Part shown: in pieces, positions 1-11,974 of the stretch | Layout of the letters: each line of letters starts with the position of its first letter | Position numbering within the stretch: the stretch's first letter is position 1 | Assembly: GCA_015680685.1 (NCBI GenBank) | Contig: MNCI01000270.1 | Location: 176,200 to 240,199, forward strand | DNA length: 64,000 nucleotides | Origin: Gnetum montanum | Taxonomy: Eukaryota; Streptophyta; Gnetopsida; Gnetales; Gnetaceae | Direction of reading: 5' to 3' | The notes under the pieces: generated by a model | What the model was told of the DNA's origin: nothing | The model's database searches: none | What the model saw: only the letters and a program-made list of their open reading frames with translations | Program-made: the position numbers and the translations under genes

Positions 1-1062
1 CTGCCCAAACACCCCCCTCAAACATTTGCCTGGCTTGGTCTCTTGGGCGCGGAGGCCTTGCTTTCTGCACCTGACAGTCCACCTCTTGGTGTCTGAGTTT
101 CCCGCAACACGTGCAGCCGGTTGTCTTGCTCCCCTGGGTTGTAGCTCTGCGTTTGGCCCTGGTGCAGCTTCCAGGTTTTCGAATTCAACCTGAAGTTTTT
201 CCTCCCCATCGGGGAGTTCCAAGACGACCTCCCGGATGAGGTCCTTCTCCGCCAGCCGACGCCAAACGCAGAACCAGACAAAACCCATGCACTCCATCGA
301 CTGCATGACCTGGTCGAAGGCGGTGAATTCGCCGAAAAAGCCCGCAATTTTCTACAGGAAACCAAGTTCCAGAGTTCCCAAGGGATCCCGAAAACCTGCA
401 TCCAAACTGGGGCTCGGGTAAACAAGTCGGCCTCGCGATGGGCCCCGGGATGCCATGGGGTCAGGTCAAGGCCAAACCCCATGCCCCGTAAAACCACGAG
501 CCTCCCAACAGCACCGAGTCCCCAGCTTGCTGAGAGGGGAAAATAAACAGAAGTAGGTCCGCGGATAAGCTGCAAACCCCTACTTCCCCCACCTTCCACA
601 GCTCCTGGGCCCACCGCCGGATTAAATCCAACCGCGGGCGGGTGCCCCGGGACACAAAGTGGCCAATAAGGCTCCGTTGCATGGTTTGGACCCCCTCGAA
701 TGGGGGTTGGGTGATTCGGAGGCGCAGAGTGTCATCGGCCCTGGAGTGGGCCTCGATGTTGCCCCCAGGCACCGGCCCCCCATCGTTTCCGTGGGCCAAA
801 TCATGTTCTTCGTGATGCCTCTGCCCCCCACCAACCGTTGCAGGTAGTACATTGGTTCCGGCCTACGGTTGCGCCTGGTGGGGCTCCTGGATCTGCTCCT
901 GCGGTTGAGCTTGTGGTTGCTCTTGCTCTTGCAGTTGAGCTTGTGGTTGCTACTACTCCTGCTCTTGCGGCTGTTGCTGCTCCTAATCCTGCTCCTACTT
1001 CTCCTGCTTCTCCTATTGCTTCTCTTGCTTCTCCTGCTTCTCCATTTGCTTCTCCTCCACAT
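1..1062 (-). mobile_element. LINE family A, left-edge copy (ORF1 5' part)
   Basis: Minus-strand LINE truncated by the window edge. From about 800 downward it reads RSLIGHFVSRGTRPRLDLIR, LLFIFPSQQAGDSVLLGG and WFYGAWGLALTPWHPG, then APVWMQVFGIPWELW. This is the DUF4283-type N-terminal domain of plant L1 ORF1. The part 870-1060 is a degenerate purine-rich repeat that, in the ORF1 frame, would encode a Gln/Glu-rich leader. Frames are broken, so it is inactive. It lies in intron 8, in the sense orientation of the host gene. Confidence 0.75.
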
Positions 1063-1080
1063 GCGATTAATTTACTGAAA

Positions 1081-2824
1081 TGATAATACAGTATTTCTTT
1101 TTAGTTTCCACTTCATGAGCATTGTTATTGGATTTTCGCATACACACTGATATTGCAATTGACATGCATAACTGATTTGGGTTATCCTGCATTTGCTATA
1201 TTTTGGATATATGATGCGTATAAGGCTGCAGTTTGCCTTGCTACGGTTTTCCATCAATTGACGTCACTAGTTATTGACAATCCTAGAGCAATATTCAATC
1301 TTTGTACTATTGTAAGAAAGTCTTAAGTACTATCAATGCTCTTGAAATCTGTTTTGATGTTTTGATATTATGATTTTGGAAGTACATGCAATTGGGTTAT
1401 AAAGCACTTACTGGTATCGCATTTATGTTAATGGGGCCATTGTCCAGCTGTTCTTTCAAATACCTTTTGCCCGATATGTGCAAATGGCATTGTTCAACTG
1501 TTAGATTCCTTTATTTATTAGCTATGTAGCTACTGTCACTATCAGTGCTCCTATTTGCATTGCCCCTTTAATGATAATGTTGTTTCTTAATATTTCAAGT
1601 GCATACAGAAATAAGCTATTTTATAATAATGCTTTTATTCTTTAATAGTCAAAAGGGTTTGTAAGATGTGCCATTAAGGCAGACATTATCAATTAAGATT
1701 AAGCAACATCTTGCATTAGAATATTAAGTTAATTGTATCCATTGTCATGAAAGTTTCTGATCATAGTTTCCTTGAGCCTAGACTCATCGCTGCTTAGTGG
1801 CTTAGTTCTGGTAGCTGGACCTAACATCCCACTAATCTTAGCCATTGGTTATTAGGCTGTTACAATAATCAACTGTTACTTCGAAATTTATCAAAACGCA
1901 TTCATAATTGTCAAATGCAGTACACTACAATTAATACTGTTTTGTTGTTCCCTTAATTACTGACCCTGTATTTTTTGCCACACCAAATTTTGAAATACAT
2001 AGAATTTTGACTAATAAATATCTCAAATGAACAAATTTTCACTATTCAAACTCCATTTAAATTATTAGCAACCTGCGATTAAAATTGCAGTGACTTCTTT
2101 CACTTCACTATTAAAAATACTAGGAACAAGTCGCCTTCACACAGGAACATTTCAGCATAACTTCTTAAAAATTACAGACGTCGTTTTAGCTATTAAATGC
2201 TGGAAAATGTTTTGAAAATGAATTTCCCACAACTCCTTTGAAATTAAGATCAACTTTTTCGGTTTTAAATTATGAAGTTTTAGCTTTTAAATTCCTAATT
2301 TTTGACAACTTTCTCAAACATTTTTGAAAAAGCCTTCCGCCATGACAAAGGAAAAACTGACCTTTCATGGTATCCTGTTCATTTGATTGGGTTGAAGAAT
2401 TCTATTTTGTTTGCACATTAAAGGTTCCAGGAATTGTTTAAGTTTGCTGAAAAGACCTGCACTTTACAGCATGCAAGACTTGGATGAAAAAATAGATTTT
2501 GTAAGATGATGTATTTTTTATTCATTTAGTGTTCTAGATTATTTGTACTTCTTAAGTATAAATATTATTGTTGTTCCCCTATATGCATCACTTCATTTAT
2601 ATTAACTACAATTATTTTCATGTTTTTAATTTGTTTGAGTTTCAACGGTATTTTTGCATGTCCGAGTGAAATGGATAATGAGACTAAGAATATTTTTCAT
2701 TTTGTAACTTTTTCATTTATAATGGTACTTAAGACTTTTTCCTTGGTTGCTGAAAAGACTTCTAAACTTTTTATTCGAGGGTAGAAAACAAACGGATTTG
2801 AAATCTGTCTCTAGAAATGAAAAT
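1081..2824. other. AT-rich intron 8 sequence without recognisable genes
   Basis: No long ORF, RNA gene or transposon signature was recognised. The last exon of the host gene was looked for on the minus strand and not found. Confidence 0.6.
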
Positions 2825-2831
2825 ATCTCAC

Positions 2832-2896
2832 CTGTAAAACCTTTGAATCTCCTTTCAAATTTGCCACATTTAGCTACTTGATCCATCATTTCTTGT
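2832..2896 (-). CDS. Exon 8: QEMMDQVAKCGKFERRFKGF of the Rossmann-fold protein
   Basis: The acceptor is ATATTGCAG and the donor is TTACAG/GTGAGAT. The split Arg codon from exon 7 (AG + A) joins exactly. The residues RQEMMDQVAKCGKF and FKGFTG are the C-terminal helix and turn expected after HPLT. Exon 8 is separated from exon 7 by a 19.6-kb intron. It ends in phase 1, so a further exon is required. I scanned the minus strand of 1081-2824 and saw no convincing last exon. Confidence 0.82.
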
Positions 2897-3132
2897 CTGC
2901 AATATCACATATTCCACAATTGGTTTTGTACATAAAATCAAGGTTGAAGTTGACACAGAATTATTAGTAAATTGGACTTAACTGATAGTTAAAATATATA
3001 TATATACATATACAGTTTTACAAGAAACAATATCTAGTTTTCAAAGAAAAATAAATTAATTGAAAAATAAAGGAAAAACACATTTCAACATATGAGCAAA
3101 AAGACTGATCATAACCATTAAAATAGGACTCG

Positions 3133-4694
3133 ATGATGGATGGGAGCAGAGACTTAGGTGGGAGAGCCAGGAGTGGAGGTGCAGGCAGGAAGGTCGGTGG
3201 AGGTGCTAGTGGGCAGAGCAATGGAGGAGCAGGTGGGGCAGACACAGGGTTGTGGGGAGAGGGCAGTGAGAGTGGGCTCAATGAAGATGCGACAGGACCA
3301 GAGGGGGCAGTTCCAGGGGGGATTTGTTGGGAAGAGGGAAGGGGGGGTTGAGGAACAGCCAGAAGGGAATGGAGGAGTATCACCTTGGGTCAGGTGTTTC
3401 GAACGCTCCTAGGGCTGAAAAGGTGGCTGGTTGGTGCCCGGGTGATGGCAGTATCAATGCTTGTTCAAGAAAAGGGGGAGTAATGAGGTTGTAGATTCGT
3501 AATCTGCCCAATGAGGGGGTGAAAATCGTGGAACTTAGCCTCATTGGTAAGTTGATGTCGGAAGGAATGAGACCCAAGTTAGACCTAGTTAGGCAATGGG
3601 CCACCACAACTTGGGGAGTGGAGCAGTTGTAGGTCAGGAGCTTAGCAAATGAGTGTTTTCTTTTTGTTTTTGCGTCGGAGGTTGACAAGGACAAGACTTT
3701 TTATGGGGGACCTTGGTTTTATGCAGCATGCGGGTTGGCTCTTGCACCATGGCAGCCTAGGGAGCATAGAGATGTTGAGCTTTCTTGGAGGCCACCGGTT
3801 TGGGTTCGGGCATTGGATTTGCCTTTGGAAATGTGGACCCCGACATTTCTGAAAACCCTGGTAGGTTTTCTTGGAGAGTTTATTCATTTTGATAGGTTCA
3901 ATAAATCAATGGACTAGATGGGTTACACCCTATTTTGTGTCTAGCGGTCTTTCAAATCTAGGGACCAAGTGCAAGAAATGGTTCTAGACCTTCCAACGGG
4001 GGAGGAACAAGTCTAAGTCAAGTACAAAAATCTTCCACCAGAGGTTTAGATGAACGGGGAGAAAGCCCACGTTGAAGGATGCATGATCTATGGGAAAATT
4101 AATCATCAAGCGGCAAATTGCCAGGTTTGGGCAAAGGCCCCTACTAGTAGTGAATGGACACTGGTGGAATGCCATGAACGCCCAGTGAAGAAAGGAATGC
4201 AGGCTAAGGCGGTCTAGAAGGCTAATGGAAGGGCAGATGCTGAGGAGGCAAGGGCCAAGAGAGAAATGGGTAAAGACCATCTTGGAGGGGCAATAGTCAA
4301 GCTAGATGTTGCGGGGAAGTTAGGGCCAAACCTGGCTCCTGTTCCGGGGCAGTGCCTAACTTTAGGGGATGATGGAACTACTACAGGTTGCCCGAAGCTA
4401 GAATTTTTGAAGATTTCGGGGGACAATGTGCCCTATTCTCCACTGGGGTTTAGCCTACCCCTGTTGGGTGACTGGGTTGGGGTTGTGCAGGGCTCGCCAT
4501 TTCCAAAAATGGCAGATTTTCTCAAGAGGACGATGGCTTCACAGGGGGGATTCATGGTATCCCCAAAATCTGAACGTGTTGGGAAACTACTATCACCAAT
4601 TGCCTGCAATAAGAAGACGTCGATGGAGATAGATTTGGGAGTGCAACCTACCTTGAAGGAGGTGTACAAAAAATGATCGGCTAGTAAGCCATGA
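3133..4694 (+). pseudogene. LINE-A1 ORF1 (DUF4283 plus zinc knuckle)
   Basis: The N-terminal 90 codons are Gly-rich. From 3530 to 3915 the sequence follows the DUF4283 pattern: IGKLMSEGMRPKLDLVRQW, then FYGGPWFYAACGLALAPW, then PPVWVRALDLPLEMW. Around 4080-4122 a CMIYGKINHQAANC segment fits a CCHC knuckle with the second Cys mutated to Tyr. The tail carries IDLGVQPTLKEVYKK, conserved in the other copies. A premature TGA lies at 4674-4676. The ancestral stop at 4692-4694 overlaps the ORF2 ATG (4691) as ATGA. ORF1 proteins of L1 elements bind element RNA. Frameshifts make this copy a pseudogene. Confidence 0.75.
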
Positions 4695-5140
4695 GAATCT
4701 TATCCTAAAATTGCAGGGAGTTGGGTACCTCCTATAAAAGAAATCACTTGTGCGATTTGGTGAAAAGGGAGAGATGTGAGGTAGTTTTTCTTCAAGAAAA
4801 AAAACTACAGAGGTTGGAGACCCACCATCTGAACTAGTCTAGTTGGCTGATCCATACGGTACCCAGTAGAGGTAAGGCAGGGGGGTTGGCTATTTTATCT
4901 CAAAAACATTACAATTTGATTAACTCTTCTTCCTAGATCATTACGGTGTAGCTAGTGGAAGAAGGGAATTGGATCACGAACTTTTACGGGGTTTAGTATT
5001 AGGAAGAACGTCTGGGGGAGTTGTGAAGGATTGCGGTGCTGGTTGACCAAAGTTGGTGAATTTTGATTGGTGATTTCAACCAAAGATTATAAGCATGCGA
5101 GAAATCAAGGGACAGCATGTCGGTCCCCTTAAGGAGTTAG

Positions 5141-6325
5141 TGAAACACCATGAAAATTTCGAGGCCTCAACGGTTTAGCAAAATCTTGCGACTCAGGCAA
5201 GGATTTGCGACAAGTCACGGTTTAGCAAGTTCTCTTTTTCGGTTAAGGGGCCTATTATGCTACATTACGCAATGTAGCGTGATAAACCCCGCAAGGATTG
5301 ATCAGAAACAAAGGAAGCGTGGCAACAACACTTCAATTTTTTGCAGGTTCGTTATTTTACGCTGAATTACGCTATGCAGCATAATACAAGCAACAACAGA
5401 GAGAGCCTGTTTATACGTCGCAATACGCTCTCTAACGTATTGCAGCGTAAACAAAGAACAGTTTGTTGCCAAAACTCCAGCAAAAGTGGTTTACGACGCA
5501 TTACGCTTTAGAGCGTAATGTAGCGTGGCGCCACAAGCTTCAAACACAAACACACCAAGTCAACGGCATCTCGTAGGTTCAGGACACGCGTCATCTAAAC
5601 CACATTTTTCTCCTAACCCTAACCTTATAAATATTCCAGTTGACAAAGATCAAGGGGTTGGCAAAAATTTTCCCGGGATTGACAAATTTTCTCCATGAGT
5701 GATTTTCTTTCATTGGCAATCGTTGACAACCTTCGGCAAAGATTGACAAGAGAGCAAAAGAAGATCAGCGATCGTAAGAACATTGGAGGTGACTGGCAAG
5801 AATCCTTGATCAGAAACAACCGATTAACAGATATTCTGCTTCGGGTCTGACTTCCTTGTGCCCAGATTAGCTAGAACAAGGTAGATCGACCTTTGCTTGT
5901 TTTATCTTTAAATAGCTTTCTTGCTGTTGGCATGTGCTTCATCTAAACCTAAGTCCGCCTGTAATCATTGTATCCAACATATTTTGTTCATAAGTTAAAT
6001 CCCAGATCTTGGGATTGCATGCTCTCTAAATCTAATCTCCTGTGTCCTATCTATATGGATTTTGCAATCGCTTTAAATCATTTACATCGTATTCAATTAC
6101 CTTTGAGATTAACGATATTATATCTCCTCATAAAAATCGCCATTTTGCCATCCAATTATTGCAAAAATTTTACTGATTAAGTAAGTCCCTGTCTGATCGA
6201 CAAGACCGTTCAGGGCACCTCGAATTCGTCTTCTCCAGCACGGCCCTCGCACCAATCCGGGGTTGGAACTGTGTACACGGACTTCCGCTCAGTATTTCCA
6301 GCGACCGACGTTTTCCGTCGTTACA
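5141..6325 (+). repeat. Solo LTR (1185 bp) inserted in LINE-A1
   Basis: It begins TGAAACACC and ends CGTCGTTACA, flanked on both sides by the perfect 5-bp duplication GTTAG (5136-5140 and 6326-6330). Removing the insert plus one GTTAG restores frame and alignment of the LINE endonuclease with the other copies, so the borders are exact. No internal retrotransposon sequence remains, as expected after LTR-LTR recombination. The left third contains clustered short hairpins; the right end is GC-richer (accgacgttttccgtcgtta). The superfamily cannot be assigned without coding sequence. Confidence 0.88.
5260..5520 (+). repeat. Cluster of short palindromes in the solo LTR
   Basis: Three perfect hairpins share the ATTACGC/GCGTAAT theme: 5260-5277 (CTACATT stem, ACGC loop), 5421-5442 (CAATACG stem) and 5499-5520 (CATTACGCT 9-bp stem, TTAG loop). 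A fourth imperfect one lies near 5368-5390. They sit in the presumed U3 part of the LTR and could be repeated transcription factor sites; that role is inference. Confidence 0.7.
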
Positions 6326-9112
6326 GTTAGCAATGCCTGGACTTTCTGCAAAGGCACAATTTGGCAGACATGGAGATCGCAGATTGTATATTTACGTGGA
6401 GCAACTAATGTCAGGGATGGAACTTAGTCTTATCATATATCGATCGAGTTTGGATCAACACCAATATTTTGCTAGAATCTAAGGTACAAGTTGTAGGAAA
6501 GGAAAGACTAGCTTCCAACCATTGGTTGCTTACGTATCAGGTGGGGAAACAGGCTCGGGTGGAGAGTTCATAGTTCCAGTTCAAATGGTCTTGGCTGTCA
6601 AAGCCATGGCTCAAGCCATTAGTGACGCGAATCTAGGCGGAATATCCTTCAAGGTAGATGCCCGTGATTTTTTGAGCGTTGGGTTGTGTTGGCTCAAGAA
6701 AGAGATTCAGTTGCTTAATGCTGCTAAGAAGTATTCCTTTCGAACCAACAGGATAGGGCTACTATCGCAGATGGTGTTGGTTCAAGCCCGCTAGGAGAGG
6801 GGTGACGAGGTGCTATGGAGGAACAAGCATTGTTAAAGGAGCTGCAAGAATTGGCGACAAAGGAAGAATTGTATTGGAAACAACATGCATGGGACAAATG
6901 GTTGAGAGAGGGGAAAAGGAACACAAAATTCTTTTATGTGATGGCTAAGGCTAATCAAGCAGGTAAGTAGATCAAGCTTTTCTAGGATGGTGTTACACTA
7001 ACTAAGCCTCAAGAGGTGGCCCCTGTGATGCAAAGGCATTGGGCTGAGATTTGGGCCTATAATAGGGTGGAGCCAATCTCAATATCGATGGAGTCGATGC
7101 TTTCAGATTCAAAAAGCCCGTAGTTGCTTATGCCTTTTTCGTGGACGGAGCTTGAGGATGCAATGACATATATGAGGCCGGATTGGGCACCTAGGCTAGA
7201 TGGGTGGCCAATTGAGTTTTTTCAGAGCTTGCTGATGTGATGGGGGAGGACCTGCTAAAAGCTTTCAACCTGATGCTATGAAGGTAGCAAGTGTGGCGTG
7301 AAATTAATTGCTCAAGAATTGTTCTGATTCCTAAGGTGGCTTGTCATTCGGACCTATCTCATTTTCACCCAATTGGAGTGTAATACGTTGATTAGACTTT
7401 TTACTAAAATGTTGGTTAAGTGTCTTGGGCCATTGATGTCGCAGCTGGTTGGGGCCAATCAAGCAGGGTTTTTGAAGAGTAGACATATCCAAGATCAAAT
7501 CAGTCTTTTTCAGGAAGTTATGAACTCTATTCAGAATGTTGGGTATCTGGGGATGTGCATCAAACTAGATATTCAGAAGGTGTATGACATGGTGAGCTAA
7601 GAGGCCCTTGCTGACATTATGCAACTCAAAGGTTTTGACCCGTGGTTTATAAACTTGTGCATTCACATTCAAGCCTCAGGAACATATTCCCTTAATATTG
7701 AAGGGCAATTGTGGGGGTTCTCCTCCCTTGGGCAAGGGTTATGCGTTAGAAAAAATGGAGCAAGAGATGAGACTAGTTGTCAACAAAGGTAAATGTATGG
7801 TGCATGTGGCTCATATGACATGCTTGATAAAAGGAAAACTTTTACGAGTGTTGGGGATGCTCGCTAGGATGAAGTAGGATGCCTTCTTGGGACTTCCTAT
7901 GTATGCATGGAACAAAAGAAAATTCTTGGATTAACTTTATTTGAAGGATGCAACAAGAAGTCAAACATTGGACCATGTGTTTCTTGACACAAAAAGGACA
8001 AATCCTCTTGGCGTCTTTGGTTCTTGCTGCTATGGCACCATACACAGTTGCAGTGGGTACCCCACCGACAACGGTAATTAATTTGGTTCATCAGCTAATT
8101 CAAAATTTTGTATGGTCTGGTGGGTGAGGCAAGTCTAAAATGCATTTAATTGCATGGGACATTATTGCGCAGCCAAGAGAAGCATGTGGGTTAGGTGTGA
8201 TGAAGTTTCAAGACTTGATTATGATGGGTCATCAAAGGATGATCAACCACCTAATTGGAGTTAATGCACATCCCACCCAATGAATTCAAATTGTTAGAAA
8301 TAAGTACAGTCAATGGGAAGCTCAATGCAAAGATTCAAATATTTGGAGAGCTTTGTGTAAGCATGCCAACAAGATTATTAATGTAGCCATGATCAGTAGA
8401 TCACCATCTGACATAATTAATAAGAAATACCCAACGGTGATCAGTTTGGGTCAATCTGTGGAAAGGGTGACTATCGGAAAAATCAAAGTTTTTGTTTGGT
8501 TGATTAACCACGGGGCATTGTCCGTATGGGCAGTGTTGTGAGGGTAGGGGCTTGACATCTTGACAATGTGCCTGATTTGTGAACAAGAGTTGGAAACCAA
8601 TGAGCACTTTCTTTTCCAGTGTTCATACATGCGTGACATGTGTTGGGTGTTGATGCATCCACTTGCTGTGCAAGACCACGATTTAAACAAGGATTCTATT
8701 GCCATAGCAGTACTGTGGATGTGTTGGAAGGCCTAAAATCATTGGATTTTCCATTGGGAGCGCTTGCCTTGGATGACACAAGTTGCTTTGCAGGGGCACC
8801 AATTCTGGCAAGATGCTGTTGAGACAATGGAGTAGACACCGACCTTTGAGCCGGATTGCGATAGATACTGAAACAATGAGGAGCTTTGGAGGCTATTGCA
8901 AATTGCAGGGTGGATCAAGCTGCTGGAAACACTACAGCAGGACCCGAAGCTCGTGGATGAAGCCTTCTTCCACAACTAGCATGGGGACACAACAACTTTC
9001 CGTGGGGTTTCGCATTGTACTGATTGAGGAGGCATTGGAAGACTGCCTAGGGATGCTTGCTTGTGGGGACATCATTCTCTCGTAGGATCATGGGTTTCAA
9101 GATGCTCAAGGC

Positions 9113-9403
9113 TTTTTCAATGGGGCTATTCCCAAGACAGCTAGTGGGCAAGTGCCTAAGTCTACGCTACCTTATGTCTAGCATGAGGCAACAAAGTTGG
9201 TGGACCATTTCTTTGTCTAGTCTGACAATGCTTGGAAGTTGAAAGGGGTCCACTTAAGCTTTTTGAAGTCCCTTAGGCTAGGCCACCTAGATAATTTCCC
9301 AAGATTTTTCTTGGAAATGTTGAGGTGCCAATGGAGGGGCCATAATTCAGGTTTGATTCTTGCGATGTGGAAGGCAGCGAATCCGGTGCCTCCTAGGCCA
9401 TTG
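9113..9403 (+). other. Conserved uncharacterised module in LINE-A1 ORF2
   Basis: Reads FFNGAIPKTASGQVPKS, then HEATKLVDHFFV, WKLKGVHLSFLKSLRLGH, and LILAMWKAANPVPP. The same order recurs in LINE-A2 (17862-18155) and LINE-A3 (36002-36299), so it is part of the family A ORF2. It follows the zinc-finger region where some plant LINEs carry RNase H, but I see no RNase H catalytic pattern and do not recognise the fold. Confidence 0.7.
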
Positions 9404-9967
9404 TAGCCAGAACCGTAGTTAGTGTACAAGAGAAGGCAGCTAGGTTGAGCAGCATGGGGATTGTTTTTCAATCTGACCCTAAACCCAAGGGTTCAACACC
9501 ATTGGCAGAAGGCTCGACGAAGGGGCAATTGCCTCTCATGTCAGAGTTGCTAGAAAGGGCTATCCTAGATGCCCAAACAAAAATTCAAGAACTCAAGGCA
9601 GAAAAAGCCGTGGCCAAAATGACAGCCATTGCTACAAGAAGAGCAATGATTGAGACACAGGCTAAGGCTATTGAGGAGGCAATGGACCAGGGCTAGGCAA
9701 GAAGAAAGGTATGGTTGGGAAGCCAAGTGGGAAGCCCAAGAGTAAGAGTTTGAGCTTCAATTGAGCCAAGCTAAGTGTTAGTTTGCTAAGCAAGGAAAAG
9801 AACTCAAGAGGTGTTGAGATTTGCAGGAGTTGGCCAATTGTGCATTACTCGACGACTCTTTGAGGGAGCAGCTCAGAGAGGAGCTTAGACAGGAGGCCGC
9901 AAAGATGCAATGTTGATTGGACCAAGACCACAAGTGGGAGGTTAGATCATGGTTGTAGGCTAGGAAG

Positions 9968-10188
9968 TGCCCATATCAGGTTATGGGTATTTGCTACAAC
10001 ACTACTTGGACAACACTACACAGACACATTAGAAGGATGGCAATTCAGTTGCATCCAAATAAGATAGGGACACCGAAGGAACAAACACAACACAAAACGT
10101 AGATGCAACTAAGGAGTTTAAGCAAGCCACAATGTTTGTTGATGCTGAGCAACACCGATCTCAACTAGATGCTATTCACGCCCATGAG
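9968..10188 (+). other. J-domain-like segment of LINE-A1
   Basis: Reads CPYQVMGI, TTWTTLHRHIRRMAIQLHPN and KIGTPKEQ. After a frameshift it continues EFKQATMFVDAEQHRSQLDAIH. The YxVxGI start, basic helix, HPN (for HPD) turn followed by K and G, F..A helix and D..HR..LD end are J-domain landmarks in the right order and spacing. One stop (tag) and one frameshift interrupt it. Confidence 0.6.
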
Positions 10189-10705
10189 CGGATGGCTTGT
10201 CCTTGTACACAGTTACCTTGGCATCTATAATGGTTGTTTCGGAGGGGGGGAGAGATTTTGCAGACAAAGGATTTCTTTTTGGCACTAATACTTCATTAGT
10301 CGTGGCAGATGACTAGGCCATAGCTAGGTGATGAATGCTTGCACGTGTGCAAGGAAAATATTGCTGAAATAGGATCATATGGGGGTTTGTCTCCCTTGAA
10401 GGCAAAGGGTATTGGTCTGTGGTGTTCTCCCTTGGTTTTGTTTGCGCGAGGTGGGGTGGGGGAGGGGGGGTGTGGTTGGTTGCATGACGGGGGCACGTTT
10501 TGAGGGGGTGTCTTTTGTTGTTGGTGGGTGGGGTGGGTGTGGTGCGCGGGTGAGTGTGTGGTGGAAGAGGAAGCAGGAATGCCCTCATTTTGGGTAATGA
10601 AGGATGTTGGATGTACAGATTCCTTTTTTTTTACTTCTTAACTTTGATAATAATAACATGCTTGCCCAACCTTTACACCAAAAAAAAAAAACCTATAAGC
10701 AAAAA

Positions 10706-11974
10706 TTGCATGCATAAACTGTAGTAGAATTTACAATAAGGTGATAGGACCAATGGCTGGTAGAGATGGAAGCCCTTTTATAACAAATATGTATCTAATC
10801 AAAAATCATGTCCAATTAAAATTTTTCTTCTTGAAAGATTTTCTAGAAGCCTCAGGTTTGGCATTAATGAAGACTCATATGCAGATGGATCATTTTATGC
10901 TCTCATGTATCTCAATAGAACAGGATTCTACTTGACGTGCCCTCTTTGATTTTGGATATTTCGTCCACGAAAATCCAATGTTCAAAAAGAAGATTTTATG
11001 CACAAAAATATTTGGAACTGTAAGAGTTCAGATTTTTGGCTTGCATCTTATATTTGGGCTGAACAAATTTTTAAGAGAATCATGTATCCTTTTGGTGTAC
11101 ATCATTGGTGAGGCAGACTTATAAGATCATTACACCTCCTGAAATATGCAAGCCTTTGCAATTAGACAGAACAGCAGGAACCATTTTCAAGATATATAAA
11201 GAGTTGCAGTTAGCTAAAGAAGATGTACAAAAAATCTTGTTTAATTTCAAATTATTCTTCCACAAGCTCAATCCCAACGTGATAGTTCATCAAAGTACAC
11301 CATTCTAACACCTATAATCTGTATAATAACCGTAACTGTCAGTGGGTCCCAGTGGCTCCCAAAGGATCAGACAGTTACACAAGCAATCAATTTCATTACT
11401 GAAAATGTAAATGGTGACACTAGCACTGAGAGCTATTGATGAGAAAGTCAATCAAGGAAACATGACCAATGACAATCCTCTACCAATCAGATCTTGAACC
11501 GGGACAAATTTTTCTGTTAATTATGAGCAATTAATTCTTGTAATTTTTCAAAAATTCATAGAATTTCAGCAACGGTTCAATCTTTACAAAGAGCTGTTCA
11601 TGACTTTTCAAAATGAGATGTTATGTAAAAATTCAGGTTTGAAAATTATTAAAGTGGAATAATAAGAAATTAAAAGATAATGTGGAAAATAGTGGGAATA
11701 ACAATGATGTTGATAAACAACTTATTAAAACTCAAAATAGTAAAAGTGATATTGCGGAAGATGAATTGTTTTAGCGATGAAAAATGTCAGTATAGTGAAG
11801 ATGTATCAAGTATTCATTTACAATGTTTATCATGAAGTTTTAGTTCTACAAGGTAATTTATTCATAAAGTTAGGCAAATATGGAACAGGTACCAAAACAG
11901 CAGAAACCAATGAAGGATTATTCAAAAGACTTAAAAATTCAGTCCAATTGAAAATCTTATACCCCACATAGGAG
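10706..11974. other. Degenerate intron 7 sequence
   Basis: Several short open frames (for example 10741-10935 and 11105-11308) look like eroded coding sequence, but I could not assign them to a family. No RNA gene or terminal repeat was recognised. Confidence 0.4.

Larger units (their letters stand above)
4691..10200 (+). pseudogene. LINE-A1 ORF2 (endonuclease, reverse transcriptase, C-terminal extension)
   Basis: It starts MRILS..NCRELGTSYKRN, the apurinic-type endonuclease N-terminus. The solo LTR splits the endonuclease, which resumes with LDFLQRHNLADMEIADCIF. Reverse transcriptase blocks run about 7140-7760: DGWPIEFF, ANQAGFLKSRHIQDQ, GMCIKLDIQKVYDMVS. The sequence then jumps from LGQGL at 7740 to MEQEMRLVVNKGKC at 7758, removing the YADD catalytic block. 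The zinc-finger region (IKVFVWLINHGALS, CLIC...HFLFQC) is at 8480-8640. After it come a novel module (9113-9403), a coiled coil (9440-9900) and a J-like end (9968-10188). Stops and frameshifts are frequent, so there is no function here. Confidence 0.78.
3103..10691 (+). mobile_element. LINE-A1: full-length but dead family A LINE with solo LTR insert
   Basis: The copy runs from a gly-rich ORF1 leader to a poly(A) tail at 10680-10691. Imperfect target duplications flank it: TATGAGCAAAAA at 3091-3102 and TATAAGCAAAAA at 10694-10705, with further partial similarity to the left. Order: ORF1 (3133-4694), ORF2 endonuclease, reverse transcriptase, zinc-finger region, uncharacterised module, coiled coil, J-like segment and 3' UTR. 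A 1185-bp solo LTR interrupts the endonuclease. Many stops, frameshifts and an internal deletion over the catalytic site show it is inactive. It is antisense to the host gene, inside intron 7. Confidence 0.85.

Noticed and set aside
869-1083. Leu- and Ala/Pro-rich ORFs on the plus strand
   Set aside because: They are antisense translations of the degenerate purine-rich repeat in the LINE ORF1 leader; no independent support.
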